Assembly: GCF_002575655.3 (NCBI RefSeq) | Contig: NC_053037.3 | Span: forward strand, 320,505,294 to 320,569,293 | Direction of reading: 5' to 3' | Length of the DNA stretch: 64,000 bases | From: Aegilops tauschii subsp. strangulata | Lineage: Eukaryota > Streptophyta > Magnoliopsida > Poales > Poaceae | In this document: piece by piece, positions 1 to 12,600 of the stretch | How the letters are laid out: each line of letters opens with the position of its first letter | Position numbering within the stretch: position 1 is the stretch's first letter | Position numbers and translations under genes: made by a program | Notes under the pieces: generated by a model | Told to the model about the DNA's origin: nothing | Database searches by the model: none | What the model saw: the letters and a program-made list of their open reading frames with translations, nothing else

Positions 1-3000
1 CTCACGGATGAACTCGATGAACGCGCTTTCCTATTTTGGATCCAGATTGGCACTGATGCTAAACTGCTGAGATGAATCACCTGGAACGAAATCAACAAGT
101 TTAGTCTCATCAGCCGACTTAAATTTCATTGCCGGCTCATGCTCCGTAGTCGGCTTTTTCAGAGAGGTCATATCTGTTGGGTCAACATTGTCCTTGTAAA
201 ATTTCAACTCCTCTGTTGCACAAACGGATTCTGCATAAGCTGCATCGCCTTCCTCACACTCTAAGGCCACCTTCCGGCTGCCGTGAACCGTAATGGTCCC
301 ATTGTGACCCGGCATCTTGAGCTGTAAATACACGTAACACGGCCGTGCCATGAACTTGGCGTAAGCCGGCCGCCCAAATATGGCATGATACGGACTTCTT
401 ATCTTGACCACCTCAAAGGTCAATTTTTCCACCCTGTAGTTGTACTCGTCTCCAAAGGCCACTTCCAACTCGATCTTACCAACTGGATAAGCCGACTTAC
501 CAAGCACCACGCCATGGAAAATAGTATTGGACTGGCTGAGGTTCTTATCAATCAACCCCATACGACGGAAGGTCTCATAATAGAGGATGTTGATACTGCT
601 GCCTCCATCCATGAGCACCTTAGTGAACTTATATCCTCTCACCTGAGGAGCCACCACCAAGGCCAAGTGGCCCGGATTATCAACCCGGGGAGGGTGATCC
701 TCCCTACTCCACACAATAGGCTGCTCAGACCATCTTAAATAGCGTGGAACCGCCGGCTCAACCGCATTCAGAGCCCTCTTATGAAGCTTCTGATCTTGCT
801 TACACAGACTGGTGGTAAATACATGATACTGTCCACCGTTAAGCTGCTTTGGGTTGGTCTGATAGCCCCCCTGCTGCTGTTGATGACCCTGGCCAGACTG
901 CTGATTAAAGCCCCCTTGACCGTTCTGAGGATTAGAATTTGAGCCACCGCCCGGGCCATGAAAACCGCCAGCGCCTGAGCCGCCGCCCGGGCCATGGTTG
1001 CCATTAAAGGCATTGGAATTCTTAAAGGCTTTCATGATTGCGCAATCTTTCCATAGATGAGTAGCTGGCTTCTCTCTAGAGCCATGCCTTGGACAGGGCT
1101 CATTCAACAGCTGCTCCAGCGTCGGGCCTGACCCGCCGGCTCGGGGAGGTGGCCTCCCCTTGCGTCGCTGGTTATTACCCTGTGAGCTGGCGTTGGCCAC
1201 GAACTCTAGGCTGCCGTCGGCCTTACGCTTGCCACCTCCTTGGTTCCCCGGGTTATGCTGAGGACCCTTGCCATTGTCGTTCTTCTTTCCCTTCCCTGTC
1301 CTTTCATCATCTGAAGCGGGGTCCTTGGTACTATCAGAATCGGCGTACTTGACGAGAGCCGCCATCAGCGTACCCATATCATTGCAGTCGCGCTTAAGCC
1401 GCCCGAGTTTCATCTTCAGGGGCAGGAAACGACAATTCTGCTCCAACATTAAGACTGCAGAGCCGGCATCCATCTTATCAGATGAATGTATGATCTCTTT
1501 GACCCGGCGAACCCAATGTGTCGTAGACTCACCCTCCTGCTGCTTACAGTTAGTCAAATCTACAATTGACATAGACTGCCTATAGGTGTCTTTGAAGTTT
1601 TGTATGAACCGGGCCTTCAGCTCAGCCCAAGACCCGATGGAATTCGGTGGTAGCCCTTTCAACCAAGTGCGGGCAGTCCCATCCAACATCATGGTGAAAT
1701 ACTTGGCCATCGCCGCTTCACTGACCTCCAGCAATTCCATGGCCATCTCGTAACTCTCGATCCAGGCTCCGGGTTGTAAATCAGTCGTGTAATTAGGCAC
1801 CTTCCTAGGTCCTTTGAAGTTCTTGGGTAGACGTTCATTGCGGAGAGCCGGCACTAAACAAGGGACACCTCCAGCCCTCGTAGGGATACCCACGTCGACG
1901 GAAGTCGTCGGATAAGCCGGGGGTGTTTGGTAAGCCGTCAACTGAGGCACCTGCTCCGCCTCTTGCCGCGCTCTGTCTTGGTCTGCTGCGTGAAAGGCTT
2001 CGTTATGAGCCGGGCCATGGCCAGGGGGCGGGTCATGGCGTCGGACATTACTTGAGCCGGTCGCTGAGACCATGTGTCTGCTATAACTCGGGCTCCGGCC
2101 TGGACGAGGGGTTGAGTGGATCCTGTCCCGGCTGTAAGAGTACGCCTCTTGCTGCGCCAGCGCTGTCTGAAGGAGTTCTCTGACCCGGCGGGTTTCAACA
2201 GCCGTTGGAGAGTCGCCGTCAATTGGGAGAGCCGCCAGCCGTGCTGCCGCGGCGACCATGTTCTCCAGCGGGTTGGCATAATGACCCGGTGGTGTTGGCA
2301 CATACTGAGGCGGGGCAGGGTTCACCCGGGGAGGCCCCATCACTTGTGGCTGAACAGGGGTCCCAGACCCGGGCACTATGATCCCCGGCGGGTTACTAGA
2401 CCCTGCACCTGGCGTGTTGAAGAGGTTTCGAGGATCGTAGACCGGGGGGAGTCGAGATTGGGCCTTTTGATGCCTCCTTCTCATGACCTCATTGGACGCG
2501 TTCTGATCCATCGTGAGCCGGAAGGACTGCGCCTGAATCAACTGGGTCTGGGCGTCGAGAGCCGCCCTCTCCGCAGCCATCCTGATCCCTTCCGCTGCCT
2601 GATCCTCCTTGGCTTTCACTAGATCTAATTTTTACTGCGCCACCTCCGCGTCATGCTGAGCTTGATCCGCCGGGTCAACCGTGGCGGTCAACAGGGCCGT
2701 CATCTTGTCCGTGAGATCCATCAGCACCTAAGCCGGCGAGGGCACCGAGTTTCCCGACCCAGCGGTAGGGTTCTGAACACGCTGTGCACCGGCCATGAAG
2801 ATTCCAACCCGGCTCGGCGGCTCAAACGGGTCCGGAATACTGTCACCATCGGAACAACCCATGAGCCTGCCATCTTGAAGTTGATACAACGAGTTTGACT
2901 CATCTGTGGACGACTCACCGTCAGAGCCGGCGGCCGTCTCATCACCAGATCCAGATCCATCAGAGAGCCCTCCATGGATACATCCCACAAAAGCATGCTT

Positions 3001-3210
3001 CAAGGCAGGTAGGGCCCGGGCGGGTCGTGCACGATGAGCCGTCTCGATGAGATCGGCGCAGAGATCCGGCTCAGGGCCCGGCTCGCCAATCTTGCCAATG
3101 AAGACATGAATTCCGCCGAAGGGGACCCGGTACCCGTACTCAATTGAGCCGGCGTCGGGGCCCCAGTTTGCATCGTCGATGTAGAGCTTGCCGCGACGAC
3201 TCTTGGTCAT
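1..3210 (-). pseudogene. Gag-protease part of gypsy polyprotein, three in-frame stops
   Basis: Retroelement structural polyprotein. The first internal ATG in the frame is at 3210. The N-terminal part (acidic, Ser/Asp-rich) runs to a TAG at 2728-2730, and a TAA follows at 2632-2634. The frame then stays open to a TAG at 31-33 and continues in the same frame to position 1. After 2619 the order is a Pro/Gln-rich segment, a retrotransposon gag domain (WLKGLPPNSIGSWAELKARF, about residues 310-360 of the long open stretch), a Gly/Gln-rich linker, and an aspartic-protease-like segment (LMDGGSSINILY) where D-G-G takes the place of D-T/S-G. No zinc knuckle was recognised. All three stops are in one frame with no frameshift, so this is point-mutation decay rather than rearrangement. 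Confidence 0.85.
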
Positions 3211-3278
3211 CCGGCCCACAGCGTATCCCTTGAGCCCTTCGAAGCTGCCCTTCAAGAACTCAAATCCACCGTGCGCTG

Positions 3279-3296
3279 GCCCCACGGTGGGCGCCA
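3279..3296 (-). other. Primer-binding site of element G
   Basis: Minus strand TGGCGCCCACCGTGGGGC lies two bases after the LTR end. This is the usual position and the TGGCGCC form is common in plant gypsy elements. Confidence 0.75.
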
Positions 3297-3298
3297 AC

Positions 3299-3816
3299 TG
3301 TCGTGGAATTGTCACGGCAGATGTCCTCGAGCTAGGACTTAGTCGTGGAGCCATCGCAGCTAGGAAGCTTGAAGGGGTTAAACGGGACAAGGAACACGAG
3401 GGTTATACTGGTTCGGCCCCTTACGGTGAAGGTAAAAGCCTACGTCTAGTTGAGGTGGTATTGATTAGGGTTTTGATGACCAGGGAACTTAACTGCTATG
3501 CCTGGCTCTCGACGAGATCTTCCTTGCCCTTAAACCGCCGCCGGGTCGTCCCTTTATATAAGGAGGTTGACGCCCAGCAGCTCTCAGAGTCCCGGCCGGC
3601 TCATAAGAGTGTCCGGCTCGGACTCTCAACTATTCTTGCCTTACACTACAAGTTCTACCATAATGGTGGTTGTAACTACGGGCCTTAAGCCATCTCCGGG
3701 TCTTAAGCCCATCTTTGGCCCGCCGTCTTCAAGCTTGGCGCCGGGCTTCAGGTGATGACCATTATGAGTAACCCGGCCCCTCCGGGCGGGCGACTCTAAG
3801 GTTTATATCCTCAACA
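3299..3816 (-). repeat. 5' LTR of element G (518 bp)
   Basis: Read on the minus strand it begins TGTTGAGGATATAAACC and ends CCACGACA, so it has TG...CA ends. A TATA-like TATATAAAGG (minus) lies at about 3550-3560. Boundaries are set by the TG/CA ends and the adjoining primer-binding site. The partner LTR is outside the window, so the ends could be off by a few bases. Confidence 0.8.
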
Positions 3817-5079
3817 ATACCGGTATTATGTTCCTTGAGTTTGCGTTCCTTACGCGGTTGGGTGATTTATGGGACCCCCTTGACAGTTCGCCTTGAATAA
3901 AACTCCTCCAGCAAGGCCCAACCTTGGTTTTACCATTTGCCACCTAAGCCTTTTCCCCCCGGGTTTTCGCGAGCCCGAGGGTCATCTTTATTTAAACCCC
4001 CGGACCAGTGCTCCTTCGAGTGCTGGCCCAAACCGAGTGATGTCCGGCGCCCCCTGGGCAACCAGGGTCTATGCCAACCCGACGTCTGGCTAATCCGTTG
4101 TGCCCTGAGAACGAGATATGTGCAGCTCCTATCGGGATTTGTCGGCACATCGGGCGGCTTTGCTGGTCTTGGTTTACCATTGTCGAAATGTCTTGTAAAC
4201 CGGGATTCTGAGACTGATCGGGTCTTTCCGGGAGAAGGTTTATCCTTCGTTGACCGTGAGAGCTTATAATGGGCTAAGTTGGGACACCCCTGCAGGGTAT
4301 TATCTTTCGAAAGCCGTGCCCGCGGTTATGAGGCAGATGGGAATTTGTTAATGTCCGGTTGTAGAGAACTTGTCACTTGACTTAATTAAAATACATCAAC
4401 CGTGTGTGTAGCCGTGATGGTCTCTTCTCGGCGGAGTCCGGGAAGTGAACACGGTTTGAGTTATGCATGAACGTAAGTAGTTTCAGGATCACTTCTTGGT
4501 CATTACTAGATGACGACTGTTCCGCTGTTTCTCTTCTCGCTCTCATTTGCGTATGTTAGCCACTATATATGCTTAGTGCCTGCTGCAGCTCCACCTCATT
4601 ACACCATCCTTTCCTATAAGCTTAAATAGTCTTGATCTCGCGGGTGTGAGATTGCTGAGTCCTCGTGACTCATAGATTCTACCAAAACAGTTGCAGGTGC
4701 CGACGATGCCAGTGCAGGTGACGAGACCGAGCTCAAGTGGGAGTTCGATGAGGAACGTGGTCGTTACTATGTGTCTTTTCCTGATGATCAGTAGTGGAGC
4801 CCAGTTGGGACGATCGGGGATCTAGCATTTGGGGTTGTCTTATTTTCATTTGGTTTTGACCGTAGTCGGTCTATGTGTGGATTTTGGATGATGTATGAAT
4901 TATATTTATGTATTGTGTGAAGTGGCGATTGTAAGCCAACTCTCGTTATCCCATTCTTGTTCATTACATGGGATTGTGTGAAGATAACCCTTCTTGCGAC
5001 AATACCACAATGCGGTTATGCCTCTAAGTCGTGCCTCGACACGTGGGAGATATAGCCGCATCGTGGGCATTACAAGCGG
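3817..5079. other. Unassigned retroelement-like sequence without a gene
   Basis: No complete gene. The character (TATATA at 4565, polypyrimidine tracts, moderate GC) looks like an LTR or 3' region of a decayed gypsy element, but I found no paired LTR here. A short plus-strand open segment at about 4703-4795 reads [20 protein letters not shown] and then eleven more codons to a TAG. It may be the C-terminal tail of a decayed retroelement protein. Family unknown. Confidence 0.4.
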
Positions 5080-6066
5080 ATGCGTTATTCCCCGCGTCCA
5101 CGATTTGCATGATTGGTGATGGGCGTCGAGGCATGTACTGGGTCGATCGGTGGCTAGACAGTTCATCTCCAAAGGATATCGTGCCGGCCCTCGGATGTCG
5201 TCCCTAAGAGTAAACACAGCTCTTGGTTCGTGATGGATTGGAACAGAATGAATGAACTAAACACTTTAGAGGGACATTCACGCTAGAAATGATCATCCAA
5301 TTCTGTGTACTACGAGGAAAGGTCCAGGCAATCAGCGATACTCTATCGAACTCTCCGGACTGCTTTAGGTGGATTTGGACTAACACTGGCTCTTACACAA
5401 CCGGAACTGCATACAAGGCTTTCTTTGCCGGTAAAACCAAATTGCTGGGAGCCAGAGAGCTGTGGTCCTCGTTGGCTACTCTTCGACTAAAATTCTTTGG
5501 CTGGCTAGTCATTCACAATAGATACTGGACGGCGGACAGGCGGCAAAAAAAGGGGCCTCCCTCATCAACCGACATGCAAGTTATGTGCATAGCAAAAGGA
5601 GTCCATCAATCACCTACTAGTTTAATGCTCTTTCTCCCGTATGGTCTAGCACATGGTGGCTCAAGCCCTCAGCTTAGCGTTGCCTATCTCCCTGGTGGAC
5701 TCCAACATCGTGGAATGGTGGGAAATGGTGCACAACTCTACACCAGGCAAGCAAAGGAAGGAAAGGAATGCGCTTATTAATCTTGTCATGTTCTTCATTT
5801 GGAAAGAACGCAACAGTAGAACTTTTGACAATGTTTCAACGTAGAGACGGAGGTAGTAGGAAAAATTATCGCGGAGTGGCGAACTTGGAAGAATGCTTGG
5901 CAGCTTTGGGCTAGGAATAGGTAGATGGTAGGAGTCAGTGAGCAATGCTCAGGGCGTGGGTGGTGGTGGACAGTTGAGCTTAGCTCCTTGTAAATCTACG
6001 TTGTACTATTCTTCCCAACCTTAATGAATCAACACGCAAATCTCATGCGTGTTCCGGGAAAAAAAG
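5080..6066 (+). pseudogene. LINE 3' end (non-LTR retrotransposon), decayed
   Basis: Plus-strand remnant of a plant L1-type LINE ORF2. Readable segments in several frames match the C-terminal part of LINE reverse transcriptases: YWVDRWLDSSSPKDIVPALG near 5130, then a zf-RVT-like block near 5380-5550 with FFGWLVIHNRYWTADRR, then LVMFFIWKERNSRTF near 5785. Frameshifts and stops separate them. The 3' UTR ends with AATCAACACGCAAATCTCATGCG and a short A run at about 6059-6065, which marks the insertion end. The RT active site (YxDD) is absent because the element is 5'-truncated near 5080. Confidence 0.8.
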
Positions 6067-6479
6067 TTGGGTGGTACTCAATATGTCAATCAATGGCCCT
6101 GTATCCAACCTATTAGCATGGAATTCAACCTCATTCTTCCTATTCAAATTCCCCCTATATTTGACATGTAACACAAGCATAGTAACTCTCACTTTAACAT
6201 TAATAGTAGCCAGAGCGAGATCATCAGAAGGAGAATTTTGATCAGGTCATCCTTAACCGCAGATGGCAAATCGATTTGTTTTACACTCTGCGGAGGTTTT
6301 GCACTTTACCCATGCGACATCTCGCATCTTGTTGTCAAAGTGCTAGTGATACCTACCTATCAAGGTACCGACATGGAGAACATCTAGGTCTTTCGATTAC
6401 CTCACCTAGCAACGAGGTATCCAGTAATCTTTTGGTTGGGCAAGTTATAGTCGAGGATCCTTCAAATGTTGGTCCCTAT
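6067..6479. other. No recognised gene
   Basis: AT-moderate spacer between the LINE 3' end and the opposite-strand LINE ORF1 remnant. It may be the downstream part of that minus-strand element, but no domain can be read. Confidence 0.3.
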
Positions 6480-7752
6480 TTCTAGCTTGCTATTTTTTTG
6501 TTCAGGGCCATCGACATGTTACCGCAATACTAAGCTCAATAGCCCACTTAACCTAGCTAGTGCCCATATGGCATGTGGTTGCTTAGTAATTTCGAACAAT
6601 ACCGACTCAAGATTGGTCCTTGATCGACTCGACCGAAAAGAATATACACATATATGCTCATAACATGAGCTTGTATAGTTTTGTTTGTCGAAACAAAAGA
6701 TTCTATAACATAGCACCAGAATGAGACTATGACCTAATCTTTTGAAAATCCAAGTCCCCATTCCACCCCACAAAGTCCTATCACGTGGTTTCGTAAACAA
6801 GTTTTCCATTATATGCATATGAACATGGATCGTGGCAAAGTATGAAGATTTCCTTGACAGTCGCGAACGATCTGTTTTCATCCCCAAATCCCCTACCACA
6901 TCTAGTTGCCAAGATAAAAGGGCCCCATTCGAATTTCAAAGTGTCATGATCCCCAATGCCACACTCTTCATGCCAGTGACCGATGATTCCACACGAATAA
7001 AAAAACGTGGGTAGCTTCTCAAATTTCACCCCATAGCTTTCTCTTTCACCTCCCTTTGTAAAGCGGACCACCCTCGTAATCTTCTTAAGAATGTCTAGTT
7101 TAACTCTCGCTCGGATGAACTCCCCCAAATCCGTTTGGCGGGGTAACTTGCACTTCCTGCACTTCTCCTATCTGGCTTGCCAAATTCTCAGGAAGGTTCT
7201 GTTCTCCAGAACTCCGTCCGGTATCTTATGGATCTGGCACCATGTCTCAAGTTTATCCAGCTTCACTTTTTCTGGGTTAATAAATCCGTCACATTTGACC
7301 ATGATCAATGCATATCCCCGGAAGTCACACGGCCCCTGGTGCATCGCTTTATTCCAGTCCCCAAGATAGTTGAACTGAATTGAGAAAAAGTTTGTGTTGA
7401 TCCTTTTGCAGACCACCGATTGCGCCGGGTTCTAGGCCGCTCACATATCCCCTATCAAGCATTTTGGCTGGAAGTTTTCTCTGTTAACAGTCGTCCCAGC
7501 GCCAGCCAATTTGGCTTGATTTCAGCCACATCATTCTCATTATCTCAGACTAGAACATCCAGTTCATCATCTTGCAGGTTCAGCTGATCCATCAAGTCAG
7601 ACGGGTCCTCCAAATCCATCTTCTGCGATCCACTCTCACTCGTTGTTCCAGACATCTCCACGATCACAGATGGGAAGCCTCAAAACCCTCTTCCGCTCTG
7701 GTTCCAACAAGGCCGAAAGAGACAACCGAAGTTATCCCCGAGGTTAGCCATT
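6480..7752 (-). pseudogene. LINE ORF1-like (DUF4283 / zf-CCHC_4), decayed
   Basis: Minus-strand remnant of the gag-like ORF1 of a plant LINE, which encodes a nucleic-acid-binding protein. The start region is ATGGCTAACCTCGGGGAT near 7752. A DUF4283-like block at 7416-7171 includes YLGDWNKAMHQGPCDFRGYA, followed by an in-frame TAG at 7168-7170. The same frame resumes with FIRARVKLDILKKITRVVRF and a zinc-knuckle-like C-x2-C-x4-H-x4-C (CGIIGHWHEEC has the last part; the first Cys is shifted) near 7000. It degenerates below 6780. The GC-rich sequence at 7755-7845 may be its 5' UTR. Its orientation is opposite to the neighbouring LINE 3' end, so they are two insertions. Confidence 0.7.
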
Positions 7753-7989
7753 AGAGGAGGAGAAGGGGGACGGGGGAACGATGACGGGACGCCGTCGAAG
7801 CTGGATGGGAGGCTGCCGGAGGACTGGGAAACCCTAGGTCATGTCTAGGAAAAAAAATTAGGACGAAAAAAAATCCTATTCCTTCGATTTTGAATTCGAG
7901 CCCTTGACCGGAAAACGACTTTGGTTCCGGGCGGTCCAGCTGGACCCTCTAGTTCTCCGCGTGGTTCGAGTTTTGTGTGTCGCTAGATC

Positions 7990-8083
7990 GCTTTCCCGAG
8001 TCGTCCTCCCCGATCACGTCCTCCACGCCCACAGCCACGCTCACTCACTCGCCCCCCTCCACCAACGACGGTGCTGCGGCAAG
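7990..8083 (+). other. Possible non-coding first exon of the FDM-like gene
   Basis: GC-rich, pyrimidine-rich stretch (CACGCTCACTCACTCGCCCC) ending in GGCAAG followed by GTGAGC at 8084, a good donor site. It fits a 5' UTR exon placed 1.5 kb before the first recognisable coding exon. The transcription start is not visible and the exon is unproven. The following 1.4 kb (8084-9551) would be intron 1 and has no coding exon I can support. Confidence 0.4.
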
Positions 8084-9212
8084 GTGAGCCCAAACCCTCC
8101 GATTCGCTTCCGTCTTCGTGCTTCCGCCCCTTCTTCCCCTTCCTTCTCAGCGGCATTGCACTCATCCACGCGTACCTTGAAACCCTAGGTTCGCTGGGGA
8201 CGGCGCCGTCAGTAGGCAGCCGGGTGGGCGCCCCGCTATGCGCACCGGCGAGCCCCCCGGTGGGTATGTGACGCCAACTCTTCTATCCTTCACTGATTTT
8301 GTTCCACGAATTTTGGCAACTGCTGCTGCGCATAGCGAGCCGAACTAGAATATTTACGCCCAATATTCGAGTAGCCTTGCTATTTGAGATTATTTCCGTT
8401 TGGATATTTCCGAAATGAACATGTATTCTAGATATGTTTTCACAGCTGGAGATATGACGTACTTATTGCTCGGCTGCTATATAAATAGCTTCAGTGCCGC
8501 TGGAATCTATTGATTTTATATGCTTTCTGTCATCTTACGGGAATGAAAAGCTGCAAACTGCATTTATGGTGCATATTATTACGTGCTATTCATTAAGTTT
8601 GATTGAACTGTTATTATGTCTTGCTTCAGTGCTATTCTGTTATTCCAGATAGTAAAACTGGCCGCATATCTTTAAGATATATTGGAATTTCACTTTCTTA
8701 GAAGATGGATTTGGCAGTTAAGTTGCGTTGCTTTGGGCATGCAAATGATGAGCAGTCAATCATTAAGTTTGATTGAACTTGTGTCATTTGGCTACCTCTT
8801 ATATGGTTGTATGCGCAAATGGTACCAGAACTTCCATGTGCACAGGCTAATTAATCATGTGAGCTAAGTCCAAATGGTACCAGTACTTCCATCTCACTAT
8901 AACCTGCATATCTGTATATACATATGATGGGTGATGTTGAGAATATTGGAGAGGAAATTTATGTGCAATTGTTACCTTGGTGAGATTGTATCTTTGATAT
9001 GACCACTCACAGTTCAGAACATGTTGCAACATATCATATTGGCACTTTCATGTGCTGGTTGTCATCTTTCAGTCGGTGCGTTTTCTTTATGCTTCAAAAA
9101 AGATCTTCAGTTATTGTTGAAAAGATTAATAGATTATTCATGTTTTGTACGTGTGCATTGTAGATTATGTTTGTTCTAATTAAAGTAGCTCAGCTCCTTC
9201 ATAGTTTAGTTC

Positions 9213-9402
9213 GGTCTTCAGCTGATCTAGTGAATGAAATTGATCAGCCTATCAGTGAATGAAATTGATCGGCTGCACTAGTTCAGATGTAATGCGCTAG
9301 TCCGGTGTTCAGCTGATCTAGTGAATGCAATTGATCGGCTGCACCTGTTCAGATATAATGCGCTAGTCCAGTGTTCAGCCGATCCAGTGAATGAAATTGA
9401 CC
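9213..9402 (+). repeat. Short tandem repeats in intron 1
   Basis: Three imperfect copies of a roughly 60-bp unit carrying TTCAGCTGATCTAGTGAATG, AATTGATCGGCTGCAC and CAGATGTAATGCGCTAGTCC. The first copy is shortened. Simple local duplication; no function is evident. Confidence 0.75.
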
Positions 9403-9689
9403 CATTACACTAGATTTCTGTGCAAAATTTTCTTTGTATCCAAATGGCCGTTTACAAGGGTAAAAATACTGATGTATACAAATGATTTATAGGTGTAAAT
9501 TTTTGCATGATTCCCAAATGGACCCTTGACATTTTCTTTTTTGATTTCAGCAGGATTCGCAAGGAAAGAGCTTGTAGTAAGAGCGAACAGAACATAGAGA
9601 GCCTATTTCAGCAGCATGCAACTGGAGTAGGTTCGGCAGCTTATCCGCAGGGGAGAGACGAGGTGGCCCGCCAGTTACAGCTAATAGCT

Positions 9690-12600
9690 ATGGAGCCTCA
9701 AGCTGTTCAGAACAGAGATGACCTGTTCGTTTGGCCCTGGATGGGTGTTTTGGTCAATGTGCCTACTGAATGGAAAAATGGGCGCCATGTTGGAGAAAGT
9801 GGAAACCGGCTGAAGGAGAAGCTCTCGTGCTTTTGCCCACAGAAAGTTATCCCTTTGTGGAACTATAGAGGCCACACAGGGAATGCTATTGTTGAGTTTG
9901 GAAAAGATTGGACTGCCTTCAATAATGCACTTGCCTTCGAAAATCACTTTGAGTCAGAAGGATATGGCAAACTGGACTGGAAGGCGTACAAGCATCGACG
10001 ACCGGGGATGTTTGGATGGGTTGCAAGGTCTGATGATCAGAAATATCCAGGGCCGATCGGAGATTATCTGCATAAAAATGGTGATCTGAAAACTATTGCA
10101 GATGTTGAGAATGAAGAAGCACGCAAAACAAACAAACTGGTAGCGAATTTAGCTAGCCAGATTGAGGTAAAGCGAAGGCATGTGGAAGAACTTGAATGTA
10201 AGTACAATGAGACGACCACCTCACTTGACATGATAATGGAGCAAAAGGATCAGCTGCTCCGGGCATACAATGAAGGTTTGTGTTGACCTTTTGCTATCTA
10301 TATCTTCCACCATGTTCTAAATATCAGCATATGTGCATTCTCCTTTTAACATGCTTAGAGCTCTGTTGTTTTAACATCCTTTTGAACTTACTCTTTTTCC
10401 AGAAATACATAAGATGCAGCAACTTGCTCGTAGGCATTCACAGAGGATCATTGATGAGAATCAAAAGCTCCGTTCAGAACTTGAGTCCAAGATGCAGAAC
10501 CTTGACTTAAGATCCAAACAGCTTGATGAGCTAGTTGCGCGTAGTGAATCTGACAGAAGGAACCTTGAGCACGAGAAGGAAAAGGTGTGTAATGTCGTGT
10601 TTCTATTATTGAATTTATCGCATACAGAACTATGGGACTATGTTTTCTCTTCCCTCTTCTTGTTTCAGCGCTTCGTCAATCTTTACATAACAGTTTGTTT
10701 GGAGTCCCTAACATTGTATTTTGTATTGCCATCCAACATTGTCATTTAAATAACTAGTAATTGTGTATGTGCAATGCACGTTAATATTAGTCAAGATATT
10801 AATTGTATTTCACATTGATATTAGGCATGATATAAATTGCATGTTAATATTAGGTAGGGTATAATTACTTGGTTAATGCTGACGTTGATATTAGGCATGA
10901 TATTAATTAGTGGAGGGTGCTAAACATGTTTAACGCTAAACACCGGAGCGACGTAGACTGTTGGATAGATGCGGTTGAACGGGGAAGATTTGTTGGATCT
11001 CTGCAATTCACTCTTTTTATATTGGTATAGACATGATGACATATACATATATACAGATATAGATACAGTGCAGAGGGTTTAGCACTAGGGTGATTTGGGT
11101 AAAATGCGGGGGCCATGTTCTTCGTAGGAGGGGGCCCTGTTTGGTGGACTATGCATATCACTTATGGGCTGTCGTGTGGATGCAGAACGGTGTTAAAACA
11201 AAGCATCTTAAGATGGCAACATTGGTGCAACAGAGGGCTGATGAAAATGTGCTCAAGCTTGTGGAAAAACACAAGGTTTGGGCCTAGTATATCGTTTCAC
11301 TTTTATTTTTTTGGATATAATTCATATAAGTGTCTTACTGTGATGAAAATGGAAAAATGCAGTTAGAGAAACAAGTCGCTCTAGATAAGATTATCAAGTT
11401 GGAGCAGCAACTGGATGCCAAGCAGAAGCTTGAGTTAGAAATAAAACAGTTGCAGGGTAAATTGGAAGTCATGAAGCATATGCCGGGTGAAGAAGACTCT
11501 GAATCGAAGAAAAGAATAGATGAACTTAGTGAGGAGTTACAAGACAAATATGATGAAATGGATGCAATGGAGTCACTCTACCATACTCTGCTTATCAAGG
11601 AACGGAAAAGCAATGATGAATTGCAAGATGCTCGGAAGAAGCTGATAGATGTAAGCTGGCTCATTGCTCAAGCTCTTGCACTTGTCCACTATGTTTGCAT
11701 AACATCCAAACTCATTCCTGATCTGTTGCATGCTCTACAGGGTTTGCAGACTATTACAACTGGTCGAGCAAATATTGGCATTAAAAGAATGGGCGAACTT
11801 GATCTTAAATCACTTGCAATTGCTTGCGGACGTAAATTGTCAAAAGAAGATGCAGAAGTGACTGCTGCCATTCTTTGTTCGAAGTGGGAGGCTGATATCA
11901 AAAAACCAGAATGGCACCCTTTTAGGGTTGTCATGGTTAATGGGAAAAAAAGGGTAGGATTCCTTTTTCATTTTCTACACACTTTACTCTTCCTAATAGC
12001 TTGTAGTTTTCAGTCATATATGTCACTCTGGACTTCCTTTTTGGAAACATTTCCCTGGTTCCTGTTTAAGCTACTACGTGCAGGTTTTTCATTAGTGTTC
12101 TGTTAAACAATCTTGTTTTTCATTGCATGCTTCCTATTTAAGTTACCACTTGCAGGTTTTAGAGTTAATCAGTTTGCAGCTCAGTTAGGTTCTGTAATAC
12201 ATTAGGGTTCTTTTGTACAGTAGTTGGGTATTCAACGGATGCTTGATTGCTGAATCTGACAATTTAGACATATACCTGGGTACCTGAGATATATACTGGA
12301 ATGTGGTGTCATACGAAAAGATTTGGTACCTTAACTTTGTAGAGTATTCAGCCTAGACCTTGTGCTGGTTTAATTCTGAGAAGCAATTCTACTGCAAGGG
12401 ACCTTATGTTAACGTTAGCTGCTCTTGATTGAGATTTATACAATATAATTGAATAATACCGATGTGCTTTCCACATAAGACTTGGCTTCTTGCACTTGGT
12501 TTCCTCTGAAGCTCCTGGTAACTTGTATTACCAGTTATCTTTAATTCATTGATTTTGGCAACAGAGTACATCTAGCATTTGCTGGCGGAGTTATATATGG

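Larger units (their letters stand above)
1..3816 (-). mobile_element. Element G: truncated Ty3/gypsy LTR retrotransposon (5' part)
   Basis: Minus-strand LTR retrotransposon cut by the left window edge. It shows, in element order, a 5' LTR (3816 down to 3299), a tRNA-type primer-binding site next to it, and a gag-to-protease coding region running to position 1. Reverse transcriptase and integrase, if present, lie outside the window. The 5 bp outside the LTR is atacc (3817-3821), which should recur at the unseen end as the target duplication. The frame is broken by stops, so this copy is not autonomous. Confidence 0.85.

Noticed and set aside
8682..8867. Short open frame in intron 1 as the missing FDM exon
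   Set aside because: It has no zf-XS residues and no convincing splice sites in phase with 9552.
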